Source: JANPPS01 sp965246835 | GTDB lineage: Bacteria; Pseudomonadota; Alphaproteobacteria; Acetobacterales; Acetobacteraceae | NCBI GenBank assembly: GCA_965246835.1 | Contig: CBDFFQ010000001.1 | Location: 1,240,001-1,304,000 of the forward strand | Reading direction: 5' to 3' | DNA length: 64,000 nucleotides | In this document: piece by piece, positions 17,614-26,198 of the stretch | Position numbering within the stretch: position 1 is the first letter of the stretch | How the letters are laid out: every line of letters starts with the position of its first letter | Position numbers and translations under genes: made by a program | The notes under the pieces: generated by a model | What the model saw: only the letters and a program-made list of their open reading frames with translations | What the model was told of the DNA's origin: nothing | Databases searched by the model: none

Positions 17614-18372
17614 TTACACGGGAGACCGGGGGCGGAGGAAGGCCGCGAACGCCGCCCGCGCTTCCGGCCCGCGCAGGGCCGCGCCAAACTCCGCCTGTTC
17701 CGCGTCCATCTGCGCCAGCAATGCCTCCTGCCCCTGCCGCATCAGCCGCCGCGTGGCCGCCAGTGCCTGCGGCGGCTTCTGGGCCAGGCGCTGCGCCACC
17801 GCCAAGGCATGGCCCTGCACCGCGTCGGCCGGCACCACGGCGTTCACGATTCCGGCCGCCACCGCGTCGTCCGCCCCGATCGTCTCACCGAGCAGCAGCA
17901 ACGCACTCGCCCGCGCCCGCCCGGTCCGGAGCGGCAGGAGCAGGCTGCTGCCCGCCTCCGGCACCAGGCCCAGATCGACGAAGGGGACGCCGAAGGTGGC
18001 GGCGGGCGCGGCATATACGAGGTCGCAATGGAGCAGCATCGTGGTGCCGACCCCGATGGCCGGGCCACACACGGCGGCCACCAGCGGCGTGTCGCAGGTG
18101 GCGATGGCGCGCACGAACCGGGCGGCGGGCGCCTGCTCCATGTCCGTCATCGCCAGGAACTCGCGGATGTCGTTGCCCGCGCTGAACACCGGGGGCGTGG
18201 CCGACAGCAGCACGGCGCGGATGCCGGGGTCCGAATCGGCCAGGGCCAAGGCGGCGATCAGGCCCTCATACATCGCCCCGGTGATGGCGTTCAGCTTGTC
18301 CGGACGATCGAGCCGCATTTCCAGAACGGCATCGTGTCGAACCGATAGAAGACCCGAGACGGAGGGGAGCAT
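17614..18372 (-). CDS. Enoyl-CoA hydratase/isomerase family protein
   Basis: A 252-residue crotonase-fold protein. Landmarks are the oxyanion region APPVFSAGNDIREF-like segment (about residues 55-70), CGPAIGVGTTMLLHCDLVYA and FGVPFVDLGLVPEAGSS. The Gly-Asn-Asp sequence in the first and the Glu in LVPEAGSS fit an isomerase or hydratase with one catalytic Glu rather than two, so Delta3,Delta2-enoyl-CoA isomerase activity is possible. The ATG at 18372 follows GGGGAG-type bases reading from the opposite strand and avoids an arginine-rich extension. It is divergent from tspO with 48 bp between. Confidence 0.82.
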   Translation of the reverse strand: MLPSVSGLLSVRHDAVLEMRLDRPDKLNAITGAMYEGLIAALALADSDPGIRAVLLSATPPVFSAGNDIREFLAMTDMEQAPAARFVRAIATCDTPLVAAVCGPAIGVGTTMLLHCDLVYAAPAATFGVPFVDLGLVPEAGSSLLLPLRTGRARASALLLLGETIGADDAVAAGIVNAVVPADAVQGHALAVAQRLAQKPPQALAATRRLMRQGQEALLAQMDAEQAEFGAALRGPEARAAFAAFLRPRSPV

Positions 18373-18420
18373 GCGGTGTTTCCGGTGGTTTTCGAGGCGC
18401 GACCATCCCATCTATACGAC

Positions 18421-18891
18421 ATGACCGCCACCATCGTCGTCGCAGCCCTCGCCGCCATCGCCCTTGCCGCCGCCGGGGGCCTGTTGACCACGATCGGGCC
18501 GTGGTATCGGGCCCTGCGAAAGCCGAGCTGGCAACCGCCGGACTGGGCATTCGGCCCGGCGTGGACGCTGATCCTGGGCATGGCGGCCGGCTCGGGCGTG
18601 TTGGCGTGGGAGAATGCGGCCGACGGCGCGGCACAGAATCGTGTGTTGCTGCTATTCGGGGCGAACGCGCTGTTCCACCTGTTGTGGAGCCCGCTGTTCT
18701 TCACATGGCGGCGGCCGGATTGGGCGCTGCTGGAAGTCGCGTTTCTCTGGCTATCGCTCGTGGCCCTGATTGTCGGGCTATGGCCCATCAATCAGACCGC
18801 GAGCCTGCTGATCGTTCCCTACCTGCTTTGGGTCACGTTCGCCGCACGCCTCAACCTGGAGATCGTGCGGCTGAACGCGCCGTTTCGCTAA
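18421..18891 (+). CDS. tspO: TspO/MBR-family tryptophan-rich sensory protein
   Basis: A 156-residue protein with five hydrophobic helices, matching TspO (peripheral benzodiazepine receptor family), which binds tetrapyrroles and influences stress and photosynthetic gene control in alphaproteobacteria. Typical segments are GPWYRALRKPSWQPPDWAFG, PAWTLILGMAAGSG, NALFHLLWSPLFFTWRRPDWAL and PYLLWVTFAARLN. The ATG at 18421 is chosen over an upstream in-frame ATG at 18376, because the five-helix core begins there and the upstream part overlaps the promoter region of the divergent gene. Confidence 0.88.
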   Translation: MTATIVVAALAAIALAAAGGLLTTIGPWYRALRKPSWQPPDWAFGPAWTLILGMAAGSGVLAWENAADGAAQNRVLLLFGANALFHLLWSPLFFTWRRPDWALLEVAFLWLSLVALIVGLWPINQTASLLIVPYLLWVTFAARLNLEIVRLNAPFR

Positions 18892-18903
18892 CCGGGTAGT
18901 GGC

Positions 18904-19071
18904 CTATTTCTGGGCCGGGGCGCTTTGCTGCGCGCGGTTCAGCTGGTCGGTTCGATCGTTGCCGGTATCGTTGCTCTTATCGACGTTGGTGTTCGGCGCA
19001 TCCGCGTTGGCGGCCCAGGACGGGGCGGCGCCCAGTGCCAGCACCAGTGTCAAGGCGGCGGCTTTCAACAT
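18904..19071 (-). CDS. Small secreted hypothetical protein (55 aa)
   Basis: A 55-residue protein with a clear signal peptide (MLKAAALTLVLALGAAPSWA) followed by about 35 polar residues rich in Asn, Asp and Gln and without Cys. Not recognised. GGGAGA lies just upstream of the ATG at 19071. The gene is convergent with tspO, with 12 bp between, and divergent from the chalcone-isomerase-like gene. A longer frame to 19140 is rejected because it would bury the signal peptide. Confidence 0.6.
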   Translation of the reverse strand: MLKAAALTLVLALGAAPSWAANADAPNTNVDKSNDTGNDRTDQLNRAQQSAPAQK

Positions 19072-19196
19072 GACAGGTTCTCCCGTTAGATACCGGACGA
19101 AACGCCGGCTTGGTCGGGCAGATGCGGCGCGCGCGTGCACGATCCGGTGTGCGCCGGCTTCTCTCTAGGGCGTCCACAGGCGAAGGGGGAACGACC

Positions 19197-19739
19197 GTGA
19201 TCAGATGGATTGCATTGCTGGCTCTGCTGGCCGGCCCGGCGGCCGCGCTCGATATCGGCGGGGTGGATTTCCCGGACCAGCGTGTGGTGCAGGGCACGAC
19301 TCTGGTGCGCAACGGCGCCGGGCTACGGCTATATTCGGTGTTGCGAATACGGGTCTATGCGGCGGGGCTGTATCTGGAGCGGGCCAGCGCGTCGCCCGAG
19401 GCAATCCTGGCGGCGCCCGGGCGGAAGCTGCTGGAGGTGCATGCCCTGCGCGCCGTGGACCAGGCAGACGTTCAGGATGCGTGGCGCAAGACGCTGGACG
19501 CGAATTGCGTGGCCCCCTGCCGCCTGCCGGCCGATGCCGCCGCCTTCGTGGCCGCGGCGCCGGCGGTGAAGGCCGGGGATGTCGTGACGTATGCGGTGGG
19601 GCCGCAGGGGTTGCAGGTACAGCTCAACAACCGCCCGATCGGCACTTATGGCACCGAGTTCGGGCGGCTGCTGCTCGGCACTTTCCTGGGCCCGGCCCCG
19701 CCGACCGAGGCGCTGAAGCAGGCCTTGCTGGGCCGCTGA
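19197..19739 (+). CDS. Chalcone-isomerase-fold secreted protein
   Basis: A 180-residue protein with an N-terminal signal peptide (MIRWIALLALLAGPAAALD, GTG start) followed by a domain like the bacterial chalcone isomerase family: RLYSVLRIRVYAAGLYLE, then LLEVHALRAVDQADVQDAW, and the end TYGTEFGRLLLGTFLGPAPPTEALKQALLG. Bacterial members are periplasmic, probably fatty-acid-binding, and not known to act on flavonoids. The GTG at 19197 is preferred because GAAGGGGGA lies upstream and the signal peptide starts there. It is convergent with hcp, with a 21-bp gap. Confidence 0.75.
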   Translation: MIRWIALLALLAGPAAALDIGGVDFPDQRVVQGTTLVRNGAGLRLYSVLRIRVYAAGLYLERASASPEAILAAPGRKLLEVHALRAVDQADVQDAWRKTLDANCVAPCRLPADAAAFVAAAPAVKAGDVVTYAVGPQGLQVQLNNRPIGTYGTEFGRLLLGTFLGPAPPTEALKQALLGR

Positions 19740-19760
19740 TCGAGCGGGGCCGGGTATGCG

Positions 19761-20237
19761 TCAGCTCGCCTTCATCGTCTTCAGATCGTAGGTCACCTTG
19801 GCCCCGGCCTTGGGCGTGCCCGCCACGTCAAGCGGGGAGGGGTTGACCATGATCTTGGCGAAGTTCAGCGAGATGCTCTCGGTTGGGTTGTCACCGCCGC
19901 TCGACATCGAATACCCGCTCACGCCGCAATCCGTCAGCTCGTAATGCAGGAACGTGTCGATCTTGTTCTTGGTCGTTGTTGTAAACTTGATATCGACCTT
20001 CGTGTTGAACGTGCCGGCCAGTCCATCCTGATACAGCTTGGAGGACGCGTCGTCGAATGCCTTGGTGACGGTAATATCGCTTATGCTGGGATGGCTGCCC
20101 TCGCGCTGCGCGCCCCCGGCACCGCTCGTGACACCGCGGCCCACGCCGAGCTGAAAGGAATGGCATTCGATCCACTCCTTGAAACCGTCCGTCGTCACGC
20201 GGCCCTTCACGTCGCCGAACTTCAGATAGATCGCCAT
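19761..20237 (-). CDS. tssD: Type VI secretion tube protein Hcp (TssD)
   Basis: A 158-residue Hcp-family protein, the hexameric ring that stacks into the T6SS inner tube and is secreted. The start MAIYLKFGDVKG, followed by GWIECHSFQLG-like residues, and the core GREGSHPSISDITVTKAFDDASSKL with LHYELTDCGVSGYSMSSGG are family features. It is 30 bp downstream of clpV in the same direction, so probably cotranscribed with it. No vgrG follows it here. Confidence 0.95.
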   Translation of the reverse strand: MAIYLKFGDVKGRVTTDGFKEWIECHSFQLGVGRGVTSGAGGAQREGSHPSISDITVTKAFDDASSKLYQDGLAGTFNTKVDIKFTTTTKNKIDTFLHYELTDCGVSGYSMSSGGDNPTESISLNFAKIMVNPSPLDVAGTPKAGAKVTYDLKTMKAS

Positions 20238-20267
20238 CCTGCTGCTCCCCGTTCCAAGTTGTTTCGA

Positions 20268-22898
20268 TCAAGTTACGATATAGCTGAATCCGCCATCGGA
20301 TTTCAAGCCCACATCGATCTTCTGCACCGCCATTCCGTCCGCCAGCCGCGACAGCACTTCGGCTGACAGTTCCGGCAGCAAGGTGCGGGACAGGATGTTC
20401 TCCACATTGCGTGCGCCCGACGCGCTCTCGGTGCAGCGCGCCGCGATCGTTTCCACCAGCACCGGGTCCCAGTCGAACGCCGCGCGGTAGCTGTCATGCA
20501 CCCGGCGCCGGATGCGGTTCAGCTGCATCGCCACGATCTGCCGGATGATCGCGTCCGGCAGCGGGAAATACGGCACCAGCGTCACCCGGCCCAAGAAGGC
20601 CGGCTTGAAGTATTTCGACAGCTCCGGCCGGAGCGCATCCGCGAGGCCCGCGGCATCGGGCGCCGTCTCGGGATCGGCGAACAGCTTGGCGATCAGGTCG
20701 GTGCCGGCGTTGCTGGTCATGATGATGACGGTGTTCTTGAAATCGATATCCCGGCCCTCGCCGTCCTTCATGTTGCCCTTGTCGAACACCTGGAAGAACA
20801 CGTCCTGCACGCCCGGATGCGCCTTCTCCATTTCGTCGAGCAGCACCACGCTATACGGCCGGCGCCGCACCGCCTCGGTCAAAATCCCGCCCTCGCCATA
20901 GCCGACATAGCCGGGCGGGCTGCCCATCAGCAGGCTGACCTTATGCTCCTCCTTGAACTCGGTCATGTTGATGGTGGTCATGTTCTGCTCGCCGCCATAC
21001 AGCAGGTCCGCGAGCGTCAACGCCGTCTCGGTCTTGCCGACGCCCGACGTGCCGACCATCAGGAACACGCCGATCGGCTTGCGCGGGTCCGTCAGCCCGG
21101 CGCGGCTGGTGCGGATCGCCTGCGCCACGGCCTCCAGCGCATGGTTCTGACCCACGACGCGCTTGGTCATGGCGTCTGCCAGATTCAGCACGGTGCGGAT
21201 CTCGTCCGACTGCATGCGCCCGGCGGGGATGCCGGTCCAGCTCTCGACGATCTCCGCCACCGCCTGCGCGTCTACGGCCGGGAACACCAGCGGCTGCTCG
21301 CCTTGCAACGTCCGGAACCGGCTGGTGGCGTCCGCGAGCTTCGTGCGATGCGGCGCCGTGTCGGCATCGGGGGCCGCGCCCTCGATCTCCGAGCGCAGGC
21401 CGGTGATCTCGATCACCAGCTCCTTTTCCTGTCCCCATCGCGCCTCGATCGCTGCGAGGTCTGCCGTGACCTGGTCCCGCTCGGCCACCAGCTCGTCCCG
21501 CCGGGCCAGGTGATCGGCGCCGGAGGCCATTTCGCGGTCGATGATTTGCACCTCGGTCGCGATCAGGCCGATACGCCGCCGCCGATCTTCGACCGGGGCG
21601 GGGATCGCGGTCTGGCTCATCGCGACGCGGGCGCAGGCGGTGTCGATCAGGCTCACTGCCTTGTCCGGCAATTGCCGCGCCGGGATGTAACGCGCGGACA
21701 GGCGCACGGCGGCGGCCACGGCCTCGTCGAAGATGCGGACCTTGTGGTGCTTTTCCAATGTTCCGACCAGGCCGCGGATCATGGCGATGGCCACGGGCTC
21801 CGATGGTTCTTCGACCTTCACGGTCTGGAAGCGCCGGGTCAGCGCCGCGTCTTTTTCGAAATACTTCTTGTATTCCGCCCAGGTCGTGGCGGCGATCGTG
21901 CGCAGTTCGCCGCGGGCCAAGGCGGGCTTGAGTAAATTCGCCGCATCGTTCTGCCCGGCGGCGCCACCGGCTCCGATGAGCGTATGCGCCTCATCGATGA
22001 ACAAAATAATGGGCTTCGGGCTGGCTTTCGTTTCCTCGATGACCGATTTCAGCCGGTTCTCGAACTCGCCCTTCACCCCGGCGCCGGCCTGCAGCAGGCC
22101 GAGGTCCAGCGTGCGCAGCGTCACTTCCCGCAATGCCTCCGGCACGTCCCCTTCGGCGATGCGCAGCGCCAGGCCTTCGACCACCGCGGTCTTGCCGACG
22201 CCGGCTTCGCCCGTGAGGATCGGGTTGTTCTGCCGGCGCCTGGTGAGGATATCGATCATCTGCCGGATCTCGAAATCGCGGCCCAGGATCGGGTCGATCT
22301 TACCGGCCCGCGCCTGCGCCGTGAGGTCGATCGTGAACTGGTCCAGCGCGGCCGAGCCTCCGGGGCGCGGCACATCCGCCGTGCCTTCGGATCCCGCCGC
22401 CTGGGTCGTAGCCGCTGCCGCCTCCGCCGTGTTGGCGCAGATCGTGAGATAGTCGCGCCTCAGCAGCTCGGGCGAGATGCGGGCGAATTGGCCGGAGGCG
22501 TCCCTGGCATGCCGGGCCAACGCCTCATCGGCCAGCAATGCCCACAGCAGATGGCCGGAGCGCACCCGGGTCGCGCCCTGTTCCAACGAGGCCAGCAGCC
22601 AGGCTTGTTTCACCAACTCCACGATCTCGGGCGAGAGCGCGGGCGCCCTGGCGTTCCCGGTCTTCATGCGATCGAGCGCGCGGTTGAGGTCGGCCATCAG
22701 GCGGGCCGCATCGGCCTCGTAATGGCGCAGGATCGCCGAGATGTCGGAGTCCGCCCGATCCACCAAACCGAGCAGAACATGCTCGATCTCCACGTTGTAA
22801 TGAGAGCGGGACAGCGTCATGCCGGCTGCCCCTTCGAGGCCCCGCCGGCATACATCGTTGAGCCGCCCCACAAGAGACTTCAGATCGATTGCGGCCAC
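20268..22898 (-). CDS. tssH: Type VI secretion ATPase TssH (ClpV)
   Basis: An 876-residue AAA+ unfoldase that disassembles contracted TssB/TssC sheaths. It has a Clp N domain (about 1-150), a first AAA with GEAGVGKTA (about 230-238) and ILFIDEAHTLIGAG, a middle domain, and a second AAA with GTSGVGKTE and VVLLDEMEKAHP, then a C-terminal domain. The GTG at 22898, giving AAIDLKSLVGRLND, is chosen because it has GGAAGGG six bases upstream and matches the usual ClpV start; a TTG at 22916 lies in that ribosome-binding site. Divergent from tssA. Confidence 0.94.
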   Translation of the reverse strand: MAAIDLKSLVGRLNDVCRRGLEGAAGMTLSRSHYNVEIEHVLLGLVDRADSDISAILRHYEADAARLMADLNRALDRMKTGNARAPALSPEIVELVKQAWLLASLEQGATRVRSGHLLWALLADEALARHARDASGQFARISPELLRRDYLTICANTAEAAAATTQAAGSEGTADVPRPGGSAALDQFTIDLTAQARAGKIDPILGRDFEIRQMIDILTRRRQNNPILTGEAGVGKTAVVEGLALRIAEGDVPEALREVTLRTLDLGLLQAGAGVKGEFENRLKSVIEETKASPKPIILFIDEAHTLIGAGGAAGQNDAANLLKPALARGELRTIAATTWAEYKKYFEKDAALTRRFQTVKVEEPSEPVAIAMIRGLVGTLEKHHKVRIFDEAVAAAVRLSARYIPARQLPDKAVSLIDTACARVAMSQTAIPAPVEDRRRRIGLIATEVQIIDREMASGADHLARRDELVAERDQVTADLAAIEARWGQEKELVIEITGLRSEIEGAAPDADTAPHRTKLADATSRFRTLQGEQPLVFPAVDAQAVAEIVESWTGIPAGRMQSDEIRTVLNLADAMTKRVVGQNHALEAVAQAIRTSRAGLTDPRKPIGVFLMVGTSGVGKTETALTLADLLYGGEQNMTTINMTEFKEEHKVSLLMGSPPGYVGYGEGGILTEAVRRRPYSVVLLDEMEKAHPGVQDVFFQVFDKGNMKDGEGRDIDFKNTVIIMTSNAGTDLIAKLFADPETAPDAAGLADALRPELSKYFKPAFLGRVTLVPYFPLPDAIIRQIVAMQLNRIRRRVHDSYRAAFDWDPVLVETIAARCTESASGARNVENILSRTLLPELSAEVLSRLADGMAVQKIDVGLKSDGGFSYIVT

Positions 22899-22963
22899 GA
22901 CGTTCCCTTCCTGCAAGGAAAACCCTATGTGTTACGACGGGCGATGTAAAGGCAATTGCAACG
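22899..22963. promoter_or_regulatory. Divergent clpV / tssA intergenic region
   Basis: A 65-bp gap must hold the start signals of both the leftward clpV-hcp and rightward tssA operons. It contains AACCCTA (22921-22927), the same heptamer as in the tagH/glucosaminidase intergenic region, and GGCAATTGCAACG (22951-22963), which recurs downstream of tssA. No clear sigma70 or sigma54 promoter is seen. Confidence 0.4.
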
Positions 22964-24058
22964 ATGTCGGCGACGCTGGACGGTTTCGACCTGGAGACGA
23001 TCCTGGCCCCCATCCCGGGTGACGCGCCAGCCGGCCCCGATCCCCGGGAAGACGTATCCCCGGCCTCGATCTATTTCCGCCTGCGTGACGCCCGGGCCGA
23101 GGCGCGGGAGGCGGAGCGGATTGCGGAGGGCAGCGGACAGCAGGACGGCGCCCCGCCCTTGGCCTGGCGCACGGTGCAGACGCTCGCGAAACAGGGGCTG
23201 GCGCAGAACGCCAAGGACCTCGAACTCGCGACATGGTTGACGGAGGCGCTGGTGCGGTCCGCCGGGTTGCCGGGGTTGATGACCGGGGCGGCGGTGATCA
23301 TGGGGCTGGTGGAGCGCTATTGGGACCAGCTCTACCCCATGCCGGACGAGGACGGGATCGCGACCCGGGTCGGCCCGCTGGCCGGCCTGTCCGGGCAGGG
23401 CGTGGACGGGTCGTTGATGCAGCCGCTGCGCAAGACCACGCTGTTCCGCCGGGCAGACGGGGCGGAGTTCGCCTATTGGCAATACGAGCTCTCGGTCGAG
23501 CTGGCCGGCATCACCGACCCGGTGCGGCGGCAGTCCCGCCTGGATGCCGGCATCCTCGATTTCGACGAATTGGAAAAGGAGGCCAGGGCGGCCGGCGCCG
23601 CGCATTGGACGGCGCTGCGGGCAGAGATCGTGGCGGCGCAGCAGGCCTGGGAGGCCATGGGCGCCGCGTTGGACCAGGCGGCGGGGGCGGACAGCCCCTC
23701 CACCAGTCGCGTCCGCGACCTGTTGCAGGCGATGCAGGATACGGCGGGCCGGTTCGCCCCCCGCGACGCCCCCGTGGCCGAGCCAGCAGCGCCGGGGGCA
23801 CCGGTTCAGCCGGGCGCCGCGCCCATGGCGGCGTCCGCAGGCATGGGCCGCACCCAGGCCCTGCAGCGGCTGGGCGAGGTTGCGGCGTGGTTCCGGGCGA
23901 ACGAGCCGCACTCCCCCATGGCCGACACGCTGGAGGAAGCGGTGCGGCGCGGGCAGATGACCTGGCCCGAGCTGCTGGCCGAAATCGTGCCCGATACCAC
24001 GACCCGGCACGCCATGTTGACCGCGCTGGGCATCAAGCCACCCACCGACGAGAGCTGA
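22964..24058 (+). CDS. tssA: Type VI secretion protein TssA (ImpA-type)
   Basis: A 364-residue TssA homologue that caps or initiates sheath polymerisation. The ImpA N-terminal domain runs from about residue 5 (ETILAPIPGDAPAGPDPRED) through about 130 (VERYWDQLYPMPDEDG), and the C-terminal part (WFRANEPHSPMADTLEEAVRRG) resembles the C-terminal segments of TssA proteins. Between them is a proline/alanine linker (about 275-305). The ATG at 22964 follows AAAGG; upstream residues overlap clpV and look artificial. First gene of the tssABC operon. Confidence 0.9.
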   Translation: MSATLDGFDLETILAPIPGDAPAGPDPREDVSPASIYFRLRDARAEAREAERIAEGSGQQDGAPPLAWRTVQTLAKQGLAQNAKDLELATWLTEALVRSAGLPGLMTGAAVIMGLVERYWDQLYPMPDEDGIATRVGPLAGLSGQGVDGSLMQPLRKTTLFRRADGAEFAYWQYELSVELAGITDPVRRQSRLDAGILDFDELEKEARAAGAAHWTALRAEIVAAQQAWEAMGAALDQAAGADSPSTSRVRDLLQAMQDTAGRFAPRDAPVAEPAAPGAPVQPGAAPMAASAGMGRTQALQRLGEVAAWFRANEPHSPMADTLEEAVRRGQMTWPELLAEIVPDTTTRHAMLTALGIKPPTDES

Positions 24059-24060
24059 AC

Positions 24061-24127
24061 GGCAATAGCAACGATTGACCCCGGAGGAACGCCGCGCCTA
24101 GGATCGAACAAGACGGAATAGCAACGG
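24061..24127 (+). repeat. Repeated GGCAATWGCAACG motif in the tssA-tssB gap
   Basis: The 132-bp gap between tssA and tssB contains GGCAATAGCAACG at 24061-24073 and a one-base-shorter GGAATAGCAACG at 24115-24126, both on the plus strand; a third copy, GGCAATTGCAACG, lies immediately before tssA (22951-22963). The copies all lie in leaders of T6SS genes. Possibly a regulator or RNA-binding site; no assignment can be made. Confidence 0.5.
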
Positions 24128-24190
24128 TTCCCGATGCGTCTCAAAAACGTTCGAGGCCCGTTACTTCAACGCAAGGGACGGAGCGACACC

Positions 24191-24700
24191 ATGAGCGCCA
24201 GCATCCACCAGAAGCTAGATCGGGTGCGCAAGCCGCGCGTCCACATCACCTACGAGGTCGAGACCGGGGACGCGCAGGTCCTGCGGGAGCTGCCGTTCAT
24301 CGTGGGCGTCATGGGGGATTTCTCCGGGGACCCCACGGCGCCCTTGAAGCCGATGGCGGACCGCAAGTTCACCCAGATCGACCGGGATAATTTCGACGAT
24401 GTCATGGCCGCCATGACCCCGGGCGTAAAGACGAAAGTCGAAAACACGCTGGCCGGGGACGGATCGCAGATCGCGGTGGACCTGAAATTCAATAAATTGG
24501 AGGATTTCGAGCCCGCCCGCGTGGCGGCCCAGGTGCCGGCGCTCGCGGCGCTCATGGAAACCCGCGCCAAGCTGCGCGACCTCATGAGCAAGGTGGACCG
24601 GTCGGAGGAGCTGGAGAGCCTGCTGGAGCAGGTGCTGCGCTCGGATGCGGAGCTGAAGACGCTCTCGGGCGAGCTCGGCCTCGATAAGAAGGAGGGCTGA
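24191..24700 (+). CDS. tssB: Type VI secretion sheath small subunit TssB (VipA)
   Basis: A 169-residue TssB, forming with TssC the contractile sheath. Family signatures include QKLDRVRKPRVHITYEVETG, ELPFIVGVMGDFSG and FTQIDRDNFDDVMAAM, then NKLEDFEPARVAAQVP and ALMETRAKLRDL. The ATG at 24191 (MSASIHQKLD) follows a GGAG motif. tssC starts 3 bp after its stop, a normal arrangement. Confidence 0.96.
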   Translation: MSASIHQKLDRVRKPRVHITYEVETGDAQVLRELPFIVGVMGDFSGDPTAPLKPMADRKFTQIDRDNFDDVMAAMTPGVKTKVENTLAGDGSQIAVDLKFNKLEDFEPARVAAQVPALAALMETRAKLRDLMSKVDRSEELESLLEQVLRSDAELKTLSGELGLDKKEG

Positions 24701-24703
24701 GCC

Positions 24704-26197
24704 ATGTCCGACCAAGCAGCCACCGGCGCCGCCGCCGCGACCACCACGACGGAGGCCGCGCCCGGGCTCCTGGACCAGATCCTGTCCAACACGAAGCAGA
24801 CCGAACCGGACCGCGCGCAAGACCTGGTGAAAACGCTGGTCGAGCAGGCGCTGTCGGGCACCGTCACGTTCGACAAGAACCTGACCCGCACCTTCGACCG
24901 CGCCATCGCCGCGATCGACCACAAGCTCTCGACCCAACTCAACGCCATCATGCACGACCCCAAGTTCCTGAAGCTCGAGGGCACCTGGCGCGGGCTGAAT
25001 TACTTGGTGATGAACAGCGAAACCGGCGCCTCGCTCAAGATCCGCATGCTGAACGCCAGCAAGCGGGACCTGACGCGCGACCTGACGAAGGCGGTCGAGT
25101 TCGATCAGAGCCAGCTGTTCAAGAAGATCTACGAGAACGAGTTCGGCACGCCTGGTGGCGAGCCCTACGGCGCGCTGATCGGCGACTATGAATGGGGCAA
25201 CCACCCGGACGATATCGAGACGCTGCGGCTGATGTCCAACGTGGCAGCCGGGGCGTTCGCGCCGTTCGTGACCGCGGCCGGGGCCGGGATGTTCGGCTTC
25301 GACGACTGGACCGAGCTGTCGAAGCCGCGGGACATCGCCAAGATATTCGAAACCGCCGAGTACCAGAAATGGCGCAGCTTCCGGGACAGCGAGGATGCCC
25401 GCTTCGTCAACCTCGTGATGCCGCGCGTGATCTCCCGCCTGCCGTATGGCGCCAGCACGAAGCCGATCGAGGAATTCAATTACGAGGAGGCGCCGGCGGA
25501 TGCGGCCGGCGCCGCCAAGCCCATGGCGCACCAGGATTATTGCTGGTCCAACGCGGCCTACGTCATGGGTGCGCGCTTGACGGACGCCTTCGCCAAATAC
25601 GGCTTCTGCACCGCCATCCGCGGCGCCGAGGGCGGCGGCAAGGTCGAGAACCTGCCCGCCCACGTGTTCACATCGGACGATGGCGACACCGACACGAAGT
25701 GCCCGACCGAGATCGGCATCACGGACCGGCGCGAGTTCGAGCTGTCGAACCAGGGTTTCCTGCCGCTGTGCCACTACAAGAACACCGATTACGCTGTGTT
25801 CTTCGGCGGCCAGTCGGCGCAGAAGCCGAAGAAGTATGATCGCCCCGATGCAACGTCCAACGCCGCGATCTCGGCGCGCCTGCCCTACATGATGGCCACG
25901 TCTCGCTTCGCGCATTATTTGAAGGTGATGGCGCGGGACAAGATCGGCTCGTTCATGGAGGCCAGCAACGTCGAGAGCTGGTTGAACCGGTGGATTCAGA
26001 ACTACGTGAATACCAACGAGGACGCCGGGCAGGAGATGAAGGCGCGCTTCCCGCTGCGGGAGGCGAAGGTCGAGGTGAAGGAGATCCCCGGCAAGCCCGG
26101 CTCCTACAACGCCGTCGCCTACCTCCGCCCCTGGTTGCAGATGGAGGAGCTGACGACCAGCATGCGCATGGTCGCCCGGGTGCCTCAAGCGGCGTAG
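24704..26197 (+). CDS. tssC: Type VI secretion sheath large subunit TssC (VipB)
   Basis: A 497-residue TssC. Typical residues include FDRAIAAIDHKLSTQLNAIM, KLEGTWRGLNYLVMNSE, FDQSQLFKKIYENEFGTPGG, YGALIGDYEW and the C-terminal VESWLNRWIQNYVNTN followed by FPLREAKVEVKEIPGKPGSY. The first 40 residues are an alanine/threonine-rich tail. A second TssC paralogue follows immediately (GTG, 1 bp after the stop). Confidence 0.96.
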   Translation: MSDQAATGAAAATTTTEAAPGLLDQILSNTKQTEPDRAQDLVKTLVEQALSGTVTFDKNLTRTFDRAIAAIDHKLSTQLNAIMHDPKFLKLEGTWRGLNYLVMNSETGASLKIRMLNASKRDLTRDLTKAVEFDQSQLFKKIYENEFGTPGGEPYGALIGDYEWGNHPDDIETLRLMSNVAAGAFAPFVTAAGAGMFGFDDWTELSKPRDIAKIFETAEYQKWRSFRDSEDARFVNLVMPRVISRLPYGASTKPIEEFNYEEAPADAAGAAKPMAHQDYCWSNAAYVMGARLTDAFAKYGFCTAIRGAEGGGKVENLPAHVFTSDDGDTDTKCPTEIGITDRREFELSNQGFLPLCHYKNTDYAVFFGGQSAQKPKKYDRPDATSNAAISARLPYMMATSRFAHYLKVMARDKIGSFMEASNVESWLNRWIQNYVNTNEDAGQEMKARFPLREAKVEVKEIPGKPGSYNAVAYLRPWLQMEELTTSMRMVARVPQAA

Positions 26198-26198
26198 C

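Noticed and set aside
22899..22963. Sigma54 promoter for tssA/clpV
   Set aside because: No GG-N10-GC element with TGGCAC-N5-TTGC resemblance could be placed convincingly.
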